From Campylobacter pinnipediorum subsp. pinnipediorum (lineage in GTDB: Bacteria; Campylobacterota; Campylobacteria; Campylobacterales; Campylobacteraceae), in assembly GCF_002021925.1 (NCBI RefSeq), contig NZ_CP012546.1, positions 1,550,001 through 1,614,000 on the forward strand: DNA of 64,000 nt, in the 5' to 3' direction. The notes under the pieces are model-generated. The model ran no database searches and had not been told where the DNA came from. It saw only the letters and a program-made list of their open reading frames with translations. Shown one piece after another: positions 19,696-28,869 of the stretch. A program made the translations under genes and the position numbers. Each line of letters opens with the position of its first letter. The first letter of the stretch is position 1.

Positions 19696-21234
19696 ATGAG
19701 CTTTAGAATTAATACAAACATTAATGCTATGAACTCACATGCAAATGCAGTTGGTAACAACAGAAACTTATCTAACTCTCTAGGTAGACTTTCATCAGGT
19801 TTGAGAATTCAAACAGCAGCAGATGATGCTTCTGGTCTAGCTATTGCAGATAGCTTAAGATCACAAGCTAGTGCTTTAGGTCAAGCTATAGCAAATGGTA
19901 ATGATGCTATAGGTATCATACAAGTAGCTGATAAAGCTATGGATGAGCAACTTAAAATACTTGATACTATCAAAGTAAAAGCTACTCAAGCAGCTCAAGA
20001 TGGTCAAACAACAAGATCAAGACAAGCACTACAAGCTGACATAGTAAGACTTATGGAAGAACTAGATAACATAGGCAACTCTACATCATTTAACGGTCAA
20101 CAACTACTAAATGGAACATTCTCAAATAAAGAGTTTCAAATAGGTGCATACTCAAACCAAACAGTAAAATCTAGCATAGGTGCTACTACATCTGATAAGA
20201 TAGGACTTACTAGATTTGAAAGTAGTAAGCTTATAACGGAAGCAAAAGGTGCAGTATCACTTACATTTATAAACGTTGATGGTATAAACAATGTAAAAGT
20301 TGCAGCTACAGAACTATCTTATGGTCTTGGCAAAGGTATTGGTGCTTTAGCTGAAAACATCAACAAAGTAGCAGATCAAAGTGGTGTAAGGGCTACATTT
20401 GATGTAACCATTATAGCTAGTAAAGCTATTACTGCTGGATCTATAGTCTCGTTAAATATAAACGGTGTTAAGATAGGTGACCTTGAAGTTAAGGATAATG
20501 ACTCAAACGGAACCCTTGTAAATGCCATAAACTCTGTAAAAGATCAAACAGGTGTAGAGGCATCTATAGATCCTCAAGGTAAGCTTGTACTTACAAGTCG
20601 TGATGGTCGTGCTATAAAAATTTCTGGCGGAGGAGCAGAAGCAAATGACAAGAAAATCGGTGCGCGTTTAGGTGTATCAGACGAGGTTAAATTAAGTGAT
20701 AATATGTTTGTAGGTCGCCTTAACCTTGTTCGTCTTGATGGTAGAGATATAAAAATAAGTGGTGGAGATAAAGGTAATGAGAATGGATCTTTCTCTACAG
20801 CATTTAGTGGGACCGATGGTGGTTCTCAAGCGTCAGTATCTCTAAGAGAGATAAAAGGACAGATAGATGCTAAGGTAGCAGCAGCTATGGGGTTTCAACG
20901 TATGTCAAAATCGGAAATGGAGTCCCCTCAATCAGCAGGTGTTATGACACTACGCGGTGCTATGGCTGTTATGGATATAGCAGAGTCAGCTCAAAGAACA
21001 CTAGACTTTATCAGATCTGACCTCGGTTCTGTTCAAAACCAACTAGTAGCTACTGTAAATAACATAACAGTAACACAAGTAAATGTTAAATCAGCAGAAT
21101 CACAAATAAGAGATGTAGACTTTGCAGCAGAATCAGCAAATTTCTCAAAATACAACATACTAGCTCAATCAGGCTCTTATGCTATGAGTCAAGCTAATAG
21201 TGTTCAACAAAACGTATTAAAATTACTTCAGTAG
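19696..21234 (+). CDS. flaA: Flagellin
   Basis: A 512-residue flagellin, the filament subunit exported by the flagellar type III apparatus. The conserved N-terminal D0/D1 region ([47 protein letters not shown]) and C-terminal D1/D0 region ([28 protein letters not shown], then NVLKLLQ) are intact. The central variable part (~170-390) holds repeated Gly-Asn-rich stretches such as [19 protein letters not shown]. It is somewhat shorter than the ~570-residue C. jejuni flagellins, the difference lying in the surface-exposed centre. Only one flagellin gene is present here, so whether it corresponds to FlaA or FlaB cannot be settled. Surface serines and threonines are likely glycosylated. Confidence 0.95.
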   Translation: MSFRINTNINAMNSHANAVGNNRNLSNSLGRLSSGLRIQTAADDASGLAIADSLRSQASALGQAIANGNDAIGIIQVADKAMDEQLKILDTIKVKATQAAQDGQTTRSRQALQADIVRLMEELDNIGNSTSFNGQQLLNGTFSNKEFQIGAYSNQTVKSSIGATTSDKIGLTRFESSKLITEAKGAVSLTFINVDGINNVKVAATELSYGLGKGIGALAENINKVADQSGVRATFDVTIIASKAITAGSIVSLNINGVKIGDLEVKDNDSNGTLVNAINSVKDQTGVEASIDPQGKLVLTSRDGRAIKISGGGAEANDKKIGARLGVSDEVKLSDNMFVGRLNLVRLDGRDIKISGGDKGNENGSFSTAFSGTDGGSQASVSLREIKGQIDAKVAAAMGFQRMSKSEMESPQSAGVMTLRGAMAVMDIAESAQRTLDFIRSDLGSVQNQLVATVNNITVTQVNVKSAESQIRDVDFAAESANFSKYNILAQSGSYAMSQANSVQQNVLKLLQ

Positions 21235-21246
21235 TTTAATCACTCT

Positions 21247-21271
21247 TTACAGCCAAAAATTTTGGCTGTAA
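21247..21271. terminator. Bidirectional terminator between flagellin and spermidine genes
   Basis: TTACAGCCAAAA pairs perfectly with TTTTGGCTGTAA around a one-base centre. It lies between the converging ends of the flagellin gene and the carboxynorspermidine dehydrogenase gene and has A/T runs on both sides, so it probably serves both. Confidence 0.85.
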
Positions 21272-21295
21272 AATTTATATCATAAAAAGCAAAAA

Positions 21296-22519
21296 TTAAA
21301 TTTTTCTTATCATTTCGTATCTCTCACCCGGTTTCATCTCTATTATCTCCCACGGTAAGCCTTGTTTGTTTAGCTCATCCATAAACGGCTTAGCATCAAA
21401 TGTCTCCATATTAAACACACCTTTACCGCTCCATACACCCTTTGCTACCATCATAGACCCTATCATAGCAGGCACACCGGTAGTGTAACTAACAGCTTGG
21501 GCGCCGGTTTCTTTATAGCACTCTTCGTGATCGCATACATTATATATATAAACTTGTCTCTCTTTTCCTTGATGTATACCCCTTATCACACAACCTATAT
21601 TTGTTTTACCCTTTGTTCTAGGCCCAAGACTAGCAGGATCTGGTAAAAGTGTCTTTAAAAACTGAATAGGCACTATCTTAACACCATTATGCTCTACCTC
21701 ATCAATACGTAACATTCCCACATTTTGTAAGCATTGCATATGCGTTAGATAGCTTTGTCCAAAAGTCATAAAAAATCTTATTCTTTTAAGCCCTTTTATG
21801 TTTTTTATCAAGCTTTCAAGCTCTTCGTGATAAAGCAAATAACTATCCTTTACACCAACCTTTGGATAATCCCAAGCAAAAGAAATCTCCATAGGCTTTG
21901 TCTCTATCCACTCACCATTTTCCCAGTATCTTCCGTTTGCTGATACCTCTCTAAGGTTTATCTCGGGATTAAAATTTGTAGCAAAAGGATATCCGTGATC
22001 TCCGGCGTTGCAGTCTAAGATATCTATCTCATGTATCTCATCAAATAAATTTTGCTGAGCATAAGCACAAAAAACATTTGTAACACCCGGGTCAAACCCA
22101 CTTCCAAGCAATGCCATTGTGTTTGCATTTTTAAAGTTTTCATCTTTTTCCCATTGAAGCTTATACTCAAACTTCGCAGTATCAGGGTGTTCATAGTTTG
22201 CTGTATCTATGTAAGGAATTCCAGCCTTTACGCAAGCATCCATCAAAGTAAGGTCTTGATAAGGTAAAGCCACATTTAAAAGCAAGTCAGCGCCTGTCTT
22301 TTTTATAAGCTCCACAACCGCATCGGTGTCATCAGCATCAATTTGTGCGGTTTTTATATCGACTCCGACTTTTTGTTTTATAAAATCAGCTATTGCATCA
22401 CATTTACTTTTTGTCCTACTTGCTAGTATTATACTTGTAAAAACATCACTATTCATAGCGCATTTAACGGTAGCTACTTGACTTACACCACCTGCGCCTA
22501 TTATCAATATATTTGACAT
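21296..22519 (-). CDS. Carboxynorspermidine/carboxyspermidine dehydrogenase
   Basis: A 407-residue saccharopine-dehydrogenase-like NADPH enzyme. The Rossmann loop ILIIGAGGVSQVATVKC starts the protein. Later blocks LNVALPYQDLTLMDACVKAGIPYIDTANYE, GSGFDPGVTNVFCAYA, DCNAGDHGYPFATNFNPEINLREVSANGRYWENGEW and TTGVPAMIGSMMVAKGVW are typical of carboxynorspermidine dehydrogenase. In Campylobacter this enzyme reduces the condensation product of putrescine and aspartate semialdehyde to carboxyspermidine, the alternative spermidine route. The decarboxylase partner gene is not adjacent. Confidence 0.9.
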   Translation of the reverse strand: MSNILIIGAGGVSQVATVKCAMNSDVFTSIILASRTKSKCDAIADFIKQKVGVDIKTAQIDADDTDAVVELIKKTGADLLLNVALPYQDLTLMDACVKAGIPYIDTANYEHPDTAKFEYKLQWEKDENFKNANTMALLGSGFDPGVTNVFCAYAQQNLFDEIHEIDILDCNAGDHGYPFATNFNPEINLREVSANGRYWENGEWIETKPMEISFAWDYPKVGVKDSYLLYHEELESLIKNIKGLKRIRFFMTFGQSYLTHMQCLQNVGMLRIDEVEHNGVKIVPIQFLKTLLPDPASLGPRTKGKTNIGCVIRGIHQGKERQVYIYNVCDHEECYKETGAQAVSYTTGVPAMIGSMMVAKGVWSGKGVFNMETFDAKPFMDELNKQGLPWEIIEMKPGERYEMIRKI

Positions 22520-22613
22520 TAATAATCCTTTTTTAAAATTTTTGTGATTATATTATATTTAGGCTTATTTTAAAAATTCAGACTAATAAGCCGGGTTAAT
22601 TCAAAAGCTAAAT

Positions 22614-23231
22614 TTATCTAGCAAACTTTTTTTGTAAAGTTTTTAGCACTATTTTTGCCAACTCTAAGCCCCTTGAGCGATGAGAAATTTCTAGTTTTGT
22701 TTGATAATCAAGCTCGCCAACAGTCTTATCAAAACCATTTGGTATAAACATAAAGTCATAACCAAAGCCATTATCTCCACGCTCTTCATTTATCACATCT
22801 CCATACATAAATCCGTGAGTGCAAAACTCTCCAAATTTAGAAGAAATCGCTATACAAGCTACATAGTGTGCTTGCGAAGTTGTCATATTTAGTGCATTTA
22901 ACTCTTGTATGAGCTTTGCTCTATTGCTCTTATCTGTTGCATTTTCGCCACTAAAACGAGCAGAATAAATCCCAGGTCTTCCGCCAAGCACATCAATACA
23001 AATTCCACTATCATCACTAAGAGCTACAAACTCATCATCAAGCCCAAGCTCTTTTAGCCTGTCGTATACAGCATTTGATTTTATTAGTGCATTTTCTTTA
23101 AATGTAGAACCATTTTCTACTATTTCAAATGGTTGCATTATCTCACTCAAAGCATAAATTTCATAATCTTTTAGAAATTCCTTGATCTCTTTTACTTTAT
23201 CTTTATTTGAAGTAGCTAAAACAATTTTCAA
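22614..23231 (-). CDS. rdgB: dITP/XTP pyrophosphatase (RdgB/HAM1)
   Basis: A 205-residue house-cleaning NTPase that removes dITP, ITP and XTP from nucleotide pools. The N-terminal [19 protein letters not shown] (Ser/Thr-Asn-x-x-Lys signature), [39 protein letters not shown] and [12 protein letters not shown], then LEISHRSRG are all diagnostic. Length is normal. It is divergent from the MFS gene; this rdgB/cmeG neighbour pair is also found in C. jejuni. Confidence 0.95.
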   Translation of the reverse strand: MKIVLATSNKDKVKEIKEFLKDYEIYALSEIMQPFEIVENGSTFKENALIKSNAVYDRLKELGLDDEFVALSDDSGICIDVLGGRPGIYSARFSGENATDKSNRAKLIQELNALNMTTSQAHYVACIAISSKFGEFCTHGFMYGDVINEERGDNGFGYDFMFIPNGFDKTVGELDYQTKLEISHRSRGLELAKIVLKTLQKKFAR

Positions 23232-23336
23232 TTTTAGACCTTTTTTGTATTTTTAAAATCTCTTCATTTTATCAAAATGTTGTTTAAATTTAAAAAGTGT
23301 GCTAAAATTGACATTTATACAAAAAAGGGAAGAAAT

Positions 23337-24635
23337 ATGCTTAAAAGTGTTTTACCGCTTAGTTTTATTGTTGGAAATAGATTTTTTGGCATCTTTATAG
23401 TTTTGCCAGTGCTTAGTTTATATGCGCTAAAATTAGATGGTGCAAACGAAAAATTAGTTGGTTTTTTAATAGGTGGCTATGCGATAACACAGATGATTTT
23501 TCAAATACCATTTGGTATTTTATCCGACAAAATAGGAAGAAAAAAGACACTTACGATAGGTTTGCTTATATTTATAGTAGGCTCTTTCATAGCAGCAAAT
23601 GCAACAGATATATATACGATGATAGCAGGTAGACTACTTCAAGGTGTAGGAGCCATAGGGGCTGTTGTAACAGCTATGATTAGTGATTGTACTACAGAAG
23701 AAAATCGCTCAAAAGCAATGGCTATAATGGGTATTTTTATAGGTATTGCCTTTTCTGCATCTATGTCATTAAGTCCTATTTTAAGTGAAAAATACGGCAT
23801 AGGCTCTTTATTTTATATAAGCGGACTACTTAGCGTATTATGTATAATACTTTTATTTACGGCTGTTCCAAAAGAGAAAAAGATACTAAATCACAAAAAT
23901 AAAGAAAATTTTTCTTTATTACAATTATTTTCACAAAAAGACCTTATGATAATAAATCTCACAAGCCTTATACAAAAAATGCTAACAAGCATAGCGTTTT
24001 TAACCATACCGATTATACTAGTTAAAAATCTTGGATATCCTAAATCTGATCTATCAACAGTTTATGCCACTAGTACGTTATTTGGATTTATTGCGATGGG
24101 CATTGGTGGGTTTATAGGTGACAAAAAAGGAATGTCAAAATACATTTTGCTAATCGGAGTTGTGTTATTTATAAGCTGTTATAGTGTGTTTAGTATCGCA
24201 AAAACACCATTTGTATTTATAGCTGGTGTTGTGATATTTTTTATAGGATTTAACTTGCATGAACCTATAATGCAATCTTGTGCAACAAAATTTGTAAAAA
24301 CACAACAAAGAGGAAGTGCCTTAGGCGTATTTAATGCATTCGGCTATCTTGGAAGCTCTATAGGCGGTATACTTGGCGGATATATACTTCACGAATACGG
24401 CATGTTCGAACTAGCTATACTTTGTGTTATTATATGTTTATTGTGGTTTATAGCACTATTAAGCATGAAAGATCCAAGAGTTTTTAAAATAATAGAATTA
24501 GAAAAAGATGCTGATTTGAAAAAAATAATAGGACTAAAAGGTGTGTTTGATATATTTGCAGATGAAAATAATAAATTTATAAAATATGATAGCACTATAT
24601 TAACTGAAGAAAATATAAAAAAATTATTAAATTAA
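23337..24635 (+). CDS. cmeG: MFS multidrug efflux transporter (CmeG-like)
   Basis: A 432-residue major facilitator with ~12 membrane segments and motif A GILSDKIGRKKTLTIG after helix 2. AGRLLQGVGAIGAVVTAMISD and the later GSALGVFNAFGYLGSSIGGILGG match drug:H+ antiporters. A cytosolic C-terminal tail of ~60 residues follows the last helix. An upstream in-frame ATG (23277) would add 20 polar residues. I chose 23337, where AAGGGAAG lies 5-10 nt upstream and the membrane region begins at once. The divergent rdgB neighbour matches the locus of C. jejuni CmeG, an efflux pump for fluoroquinolones and oxidants; orthology is inferred from that. Confidence 0.85.
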   Translation: MLKSVLPLSFIVGNRFFGIFIVLPVLSLYALKLDGANEKLVGFLIGGYAITQMIFQIPFGILSDKIGRKKTLTIGLLIFIVGSFIAANATDIYTMIAGRLLQGVGAIGAVVTAMISDCTTEENRSKAMAIMGIFIGIAFSASMSLSPILSEKYGIGSLFYISGLLSVLCIILLFTAVPKEKKILNHKNKENFSLLQLFSQKDLMIINLTSLIQKMLTSIAFLTIPIILVKNLGYPKSDLSTVYATSTLFGFIAMGIGGFIGDKKGMSKYILLIGVVLFISCYSVFSIAKTPFVFIAGVVIFFIGFNLHEPIMQSCATKFVKTQQRGSALGVFNAFGYLGSSIGGILGGYILHEYGMFELAILCVIICLLWFIALLSMKDPRVFKIIELEKDADLKKIIGLKGVFDIFADENNKFIKYDSTILTEENIKKLLN

Positions 24636-24701
24636 AAATATATATTTTATAATATGATTTTATACTTAATTTTTCAAAAAATAAGTAATAGTTAAAAAAA
24701 T

Positions 24702-24707
24702 TATAAT
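24702..24707 (+). promoter_or_regulatory. Candidate -10 element of the pyruvate oxidoreductase gene
   Basis: TATAAT stands 58 bp before the ATG, within a strongly AT-rich region, as usual for Campylobacter sigma-70 promoters that lack a firm -35. AAAAGGA 6 nt before the ATG is the ribosome binding site. Confidence 0.45.
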
Positions 24708-24765
24708 ATAATTTAAGTTCTGAAAAGTTTGAAAAAACAAATACCTTAAAGAAAAGGATACGAAC

Positions 24766-27700
24766 ATGAGTAAACCAACGAAACCAATGAAAACAATGGA
24801 TGGTAATGAAGCAGCTGCTTATTCTGCTTATGCCTTTACAGAAGTTGCTGGTATTTATCCAATAACACCTAGTTCGCCTATGGCTGATTATACAGATGTA
24901 TGGGCTAGTCAAGGAAAGAAAAATATCTTTGGGATGCCTGTTAAGATTATAGAAATGCAAAGTGAAGCAGGTGCGGCTGGTGTTGTACATGGTTCTTTGC
25001 AAGCAGGTGCTTTAACTACAACATACACAGCATCACAAGGTCTTTTACTTAAAATACCAAACATGTATAAGATGGCTGGTCAATTACTGCCTGCTGTAAT
25101 ACATGTTAGTGCTAGAAGTATAGCAGCACAAGCGCTTTCTATCTTTGGAGATCACCAAGATATATATGCCTGTCGTCAAACTGGATTTGCAATGCTTGCC
25201 AGTGGTTCTGTCCAAGAAACAATGGATCTAGCTGGTGTAGCTCACTTATCAGCCATAAAAGGTAGAGTTCCTTTCTTACATTTCTTTGATGGTTTTAGAA
25301 CAAGCCATGAAATACAAAAAGTTGAGCTTATGGATTATGCCCATTTTGATAGACTTGTTGATAGAGATGCCATAGCTAAGTTTAGAGATGAAGCTATAAA
25401 CTCTGAAAGTCCTAAAACAAGAGGAACAGCACAAAATGATGACATATATTTCCAAACAAGAGAATTATCAAACAAATACTATGATGCTGTGCCTGATATA
25501 GTAGCTGGTTATTTAAAAGAAATTTCACAAATAACAGGAAGAGATTATAAACCTTTTAACTATTACGGACATCCTGAAGCTGACAGAATAATAATTGCAA
25601 TTGGTTCTGTTACACAAACACTAGAAGAAGTTATAGATCATCTAATGGAAAAAGGCGAAAAAGTAGGTGTTATAAAAGTTCATCTATATCGTCCATTTAG
25701 TACAAAATATCTATTTGATGTTATGCCAAAAACTGTTAAAAAAATAGCTGTTTTAGATAGAACAAAAGAGCCTGGTTCATTAGGTGAGCCTTTATATCTT
25801 GATATAAAAACAGCATTTTATGGTAGCGAATTAAATCCTATCATAGTAGGCGGAAGATATGGTCTAAGCTCAAAAGACGTAGATCCTGCTCAAATGATAG
25901 CTGTTTATGACAACCTAAAACTAGACAATCCTAAAAATGGCTTTACTGTAGGTATCGTTGATGACGTTACATTTAAGTCATTAGAAGTTGGAGAAAAAAT
26001 TTCACTAAGCGACAAAGATGCTATAGAGTGTCTATTCTACGGTCTTGGCGCTGATGGTACAGTTGGTGCTAACAAAAACTCAATTAAAATTATCGGAGAT
26101 AAAACAGATCTTTATGCACAAGCTTACTTTGCATATGATAGTAAAAAATCTGGTGGTTACACAAGAAGCCACTTGAGATTTGGAAAAAATCCTATCAGAT
26201 CTACATATCTAGTTTCAACTCCTCACTTTGTTGCATGCTCTGTTGCTGCGTATCTTGATATCTATGATGTTATAGGTGGTATCAGAGAGAACGGAACATT
26301 CCTTCTTAACTCTATTTGGGATGCAGAAGAAACAATCGCAAAAATTCCAAACAAAGTAAAAAGAATACTTGCTAAGAAAAAAGTTAATTTTTATATCATT
26401 AATGCAACAAAATTAGCTCACGAGATAGGACTAAAAAATAGAACAAATACTATTATGCAATCTGCATTCTTCAAACTTGCAAAAATTATACCTTTTGAAG
26501 ATGCTCAAAAATATATGAAAGAGTATGCTTACAAAACATATAATAAAAAAGGCGAAGCTATAGTTGAAATGAACTATCAAGCTATAGACAGAGGTGCTGA
26601 TGAGCTTGTAAAAGTTGAAGTTGACCCTAGCTGGGCAAATTTAGAAGATGAGAAAAAAGTAGAAACAAACAACTATGTTGGTAGTGAATTTATTGAAAAA
26701 GTTGTAAAACCTATCAATGCAGCAAAAGGCGACCAATTACCTGTTTCAGCCTTTATAGGATTTGAAGATGGACACTTTGAGGCAGGAACAACAGCTTATG
26801 AAAAACGTGGTGTTGGTGTAACAGTTCCAAAATGGATAGAAGAAAATTGTATCCAATGTAACCAATGTGCGTTTGTTTGCCCACACGCTGTTATTCGCCC
26901 ATTCCTTATAAACGATGAAGAGTTAGAAAAAGCTCCTCAAACAGTTAAAGATCACGTTCTAGAGGCAAAAGGTAAAGAGGTCAAAGGATTAAAATACAAA
27001 ATCCAAGTTAGCCCTCTTGACTGTACAGGTTGTGAGCTTTGCGCACAAAACTGCCCGAGCAAAGAAAAATCACTTGTAATGGTTCCACTTGAAGAAGAGA
27101 TGGATAAAAACGAACAAGTAAATGCTGATTATCTATTTAAAGAAGTTACATACAAAGATGATATAACTGGTAAAGATAATGTTAAAAATGTAGGCTTTGC
27201 TCAACCTTTATTTGAATTCCACGGTGCTTGCCCTGGATGTGGTGAAACTCCTTATATAACACTTTTAACAAGATTGTTTGGCGATCACATGATAATCGCA
27301 AATGCAACTGGTTGTAGTTCAATCTATGGTGGCTCTGCACCTTCAACTCCTTATACTAAAAACTCAAAAGGTCGTGGTGTAGCTTGGGCTAACTCACTAT
27401 TTGAAGACAATGCTGAGTTTGGTATGGGTATGAAAATAGCTGCTGAAACTATGCGTCATCGTATAGAAGATATAATGCTTAGAACAAAAGATCAAGTTCC
27501 AAATTCTCTTGCAGCATTATACAATGACTGGTTGGAGCGCAGAAATGACTCTGTTGCAAGTATGCAAATAGCAGATAAGCTTATAGAAATACTAAACCAA
27601 AACAAAGATGTTGAAGGTGTTAATGAACTACTATGTCTTAAAAAATACTTCAACTCAAAATCTCAATGGATAATAGGTGGCGATGGCTGGGCTTATGATA

Positions 27701-28332
27701 TAGGCTTTGGTGGTCTTGACCATGTTTTAGCTAGTGGTGAAAATATAAATGTACTGGTTCTAGATACAGAGGTTTATTCTAACACTGGTGGCCAAAGCTC
27801 AAAATCATCAAGAACTGGCTCAATAGCACAATTTACAGCTAGCGGAAAACCTGTTCAGAAAAAAGACCTTGGTTATATAGCAATGAGCTATGGCAATATA
27901 TTTGTTGCTCAAGTAAACTCAAATGCTTCACAGGTAAATGTTATAAAAGCAATGTTAGCAGCTGAAGCATATAATGGCCCTAGCCTTGTGATAGCTTACT
28001 CTCCTTGTATAGCTCACGGTATCAAAGGTGGTCTATCACAATCAGGCAACCAAGCTGAACTAGCAACAAAATGTGGTTACTGGCCAACTTATATGTATGA
28101 TCCAGACCTACTAAGAGCTGGCAAAAACCCAATCAAAATAACTTCAAAAGAGCCTGATTGGAGTCTTTATGAGTCATTCTTGCTAAACGAAGTAAGATAT
28201 AACGCTCTTAAAAAAGCAAATGCTGAACACGCACAAGAGTTGTTTGATCACAACAAAGCAGATGCTCAAAGAAGATATCGCCAATTAAAACGTTTGGCTA
28301 CAGCTGATTTTAGCGACGAAATAGCTGAATAA
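24766..28332 (+). CDS. nifJ: Pyruvate:ferredoxin (flavodoxin) oxidoreductase, single chain
   Basis: A 1188-residue homodimeric-type enzyme that oxidises pyruvate to acetyl-CoA and CO2 and reduces flavodoxin or ferredoxin. Domains in order are: I pyrimidine-binding (1-~250, EVAGIYPITPSSPMADYTD), II (~260-410), III gamma (~420-630, GLGADGTVGANKNSIKII), a two-cluster ferredoxin domain (~690-770, CIQCNQCAFVCPH and CTGCELCAQNCPS), and the TPP-binding domain (~825-1180, GACPGCGETPY, GDGWAYDIGFGGLDHVLASG, DTEVYSNTGGQ). All cluster cysteines are present. Length is normal. It is monocistronic with its own terminator. It links serine-derived pyruvate to the TCA cycle. Confidence 0.96.
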   Translation: MSKPTKPMKTMDGNEAAAYSAYAFTEVAGIYPITPSSPMADYTDVWASQGKKNIFGMPVKIIEMQSEAGAAGVVHGSLQAGALTTTYTASQGLLLKIPNMYKMAGQLLPAVIHVSARSIAAQALSIFGDHQDIYACRQTGFAMLASGSVQETMDLAGVAHLSAIKGRVPFLHFFDGFRTSHEIQKVELMDYAHFDRLVDRDAIAKFRDEAINSESPKTRGTAQNDDIYFQTRELSNKYYDAVPDIVAGYLKEISQITGRDYKPFNYYGHPEADRIIIAIGSVTQTLEEVIDHLMEKGEKVGVIKVHLYRPFSTKYLFDVMPKTVKKIAVLDRTKEPGSLGEPLYLDIKTAFYGSELNPIIVGGRYGLSSKDVDPAQMIAVYDNLKLDNPKNGFTVGIVDDVTFKSLEVGEKISLSDKDAIECLFYGLGADGTVGANKNSIKIIGDKTDLYAQAYFAYDSKKSGGYTRSHLRFGKNPIRSTYLVSTPHFVACSVAAYLDIYDVIGGIRENGTFLLNSIWDAEETIAKIPNKVKRILAKKKVNFYIINATKLAHEIGLKNRTNTIMQSAFFKLAKIIPFEDAQKYMKEYAYKTYNKKGEAIVEMNYQAIDRGADELVKVEVDPSWANLEDEKKVETNNYVGSEFIEKVVKPINAAKGDQLPVSAFIGFEDGHFEAGTTAYEKRGVGVTVPKWIEENCIQCNQCAFVCPHAVIRPFLINDEELEKAPQTVKDHVLEAKGKEVKGLKYKIQVSPLDCTGCELCAQNCPSKEKSLVMVPLEEEMDKNEQVNADYLFKEVTYKDDITGKDNVKNVGFAQPLFEFHGACPGCGETPYITLLTRLFGDHMIIANATGCSSIYGGSAPSTPYTKNSKGRGVAWANSLFEDNAEFGMGMKIAAETMRHRIEDIMLRTKDQVPNSLAALYNDWLERRNDSVASMQIADKLIEILNQNKDVEGVNELLCLKKYFNSKSQWIIGGDGWAYDIGFGGLDHVLASGENINVLVLDTEVYSNTGGQSSKSSRTGSIAQFTASGKPVQKKDLGYIAMSYGNIFVAQVNSNASQVNVIKAMLAAEAYNGPSLVIAYSPCIAHGIKGGLSQSGNQAELATKCGYWPTYMYDPDLLRAGKNPIKITSKEPDWSLYESFLLNEVRYNALKKANAEHAQELFDHNKADAQRRYRQLKRLATADFSDEIAE

Positions 28333-28340
28333 ACTTTCAT

Positions 28341-28366
28341 TTGGTTGCACTTAAATGTGCAACCAA
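28341..28366 (+). terminator. Intrinsic terminator of the pyruvate oxidoreductase gene
   Basis: A perfect 10-bp stem TTGGTTGCAC/GTGCAACCAA with a 6-base loop, 9 bp after the stop codon and followed by TATTATTATAAAAAATATTTT. Confidence 0.85.
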
Positions 28367-28823
28367 CTATTATTATAAAAAATATTTTCCCTTGTAAAAT
28401 CAATAAATTTTATTTTTATACATCTATGTTTAAAATCTTACAATAAAGAATCAATATAAAACCTATAAAATTTATCAAACTGAGTAAAAAAATTATTAAA
28501 AAATAAATATCAAATTTTGATAAACTAATACAACAAATTAAGTGGTATAAATTTTAAGGATTTACAAGAGCTTCAACGCACTAAAAATCTTTCAAAAATT
28601 TAACAATAAATATAAGTTAAAATCTAATAAAAAAATCATAGAAGTAAATCATAAAGCTCTTAAAAATACAACACCTGTGATTTATATGGCTATTTCATAA
28701 ATGATTGTTAAGCTTAGAAGAAATAAACGATTTATTTTAAGCTTATTTTGCATTATGGGATACATTAAAAAATTGTTTGATATAAAAATTAGTTTTTTAC
28801 AAAAAAATATAAATATAATAAAT
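28367..28823. other. AT-rich accessory intergenic region
   Basis: About 460 bp between the pyruvate oxidoreductase and the first autotransporter with no complete gene. An open frame of 49 codons without ATG lies at 28551-28700 and may be a transposase scrap (listed separately). A 74-codon frame that runs over the autotransporter terminator is not credible. The region fits a decayed spacer at the edge of an accessory patch. Confidence 0.5.
28551..28700 (+). pseudogene. Possible remnant of a transposase C-terminus
   Basis: The stop-free frame encodes 49 residues and ends NHKALKNTTPVIYMAIS. The HKAL-x3-TP-x-x-Y pattern resembles the last helix of DDE integrases and IS3-type transposases, where HxALxxxTPxxxY is common. 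There is no start codon, and a second overlapping frame (INFKDLQELQRTKN) is also partly open, so decay or chance are both possible. Weak call. Confidence 0.2.
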
Positions 28824-28853
28824 AACAACCACCAACATAAATCAGTGGTTGTT
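28824..28853 (-). terminator. Intrinsic terminator of autotransporter 1
   Basis: AACAACCAC and GTGGTTGTT form a 9-bp stem with a 12-base loop just after the stop of the minus-strand gene. On that strand it is followed by ATTTATTATATTTATATTTTTTTG. Confidence 0.85.
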
Positions 28854-28869
28854 ATAGTTTATTTAACAA

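Noticed and set aside
24595-25002. 135-codon minus-strand frame over the start of the pyruvate oxidoreductase gene
   Set aside because: Antisense shadow; the plus-strand protein is an unmistakable, full-length enzyme.
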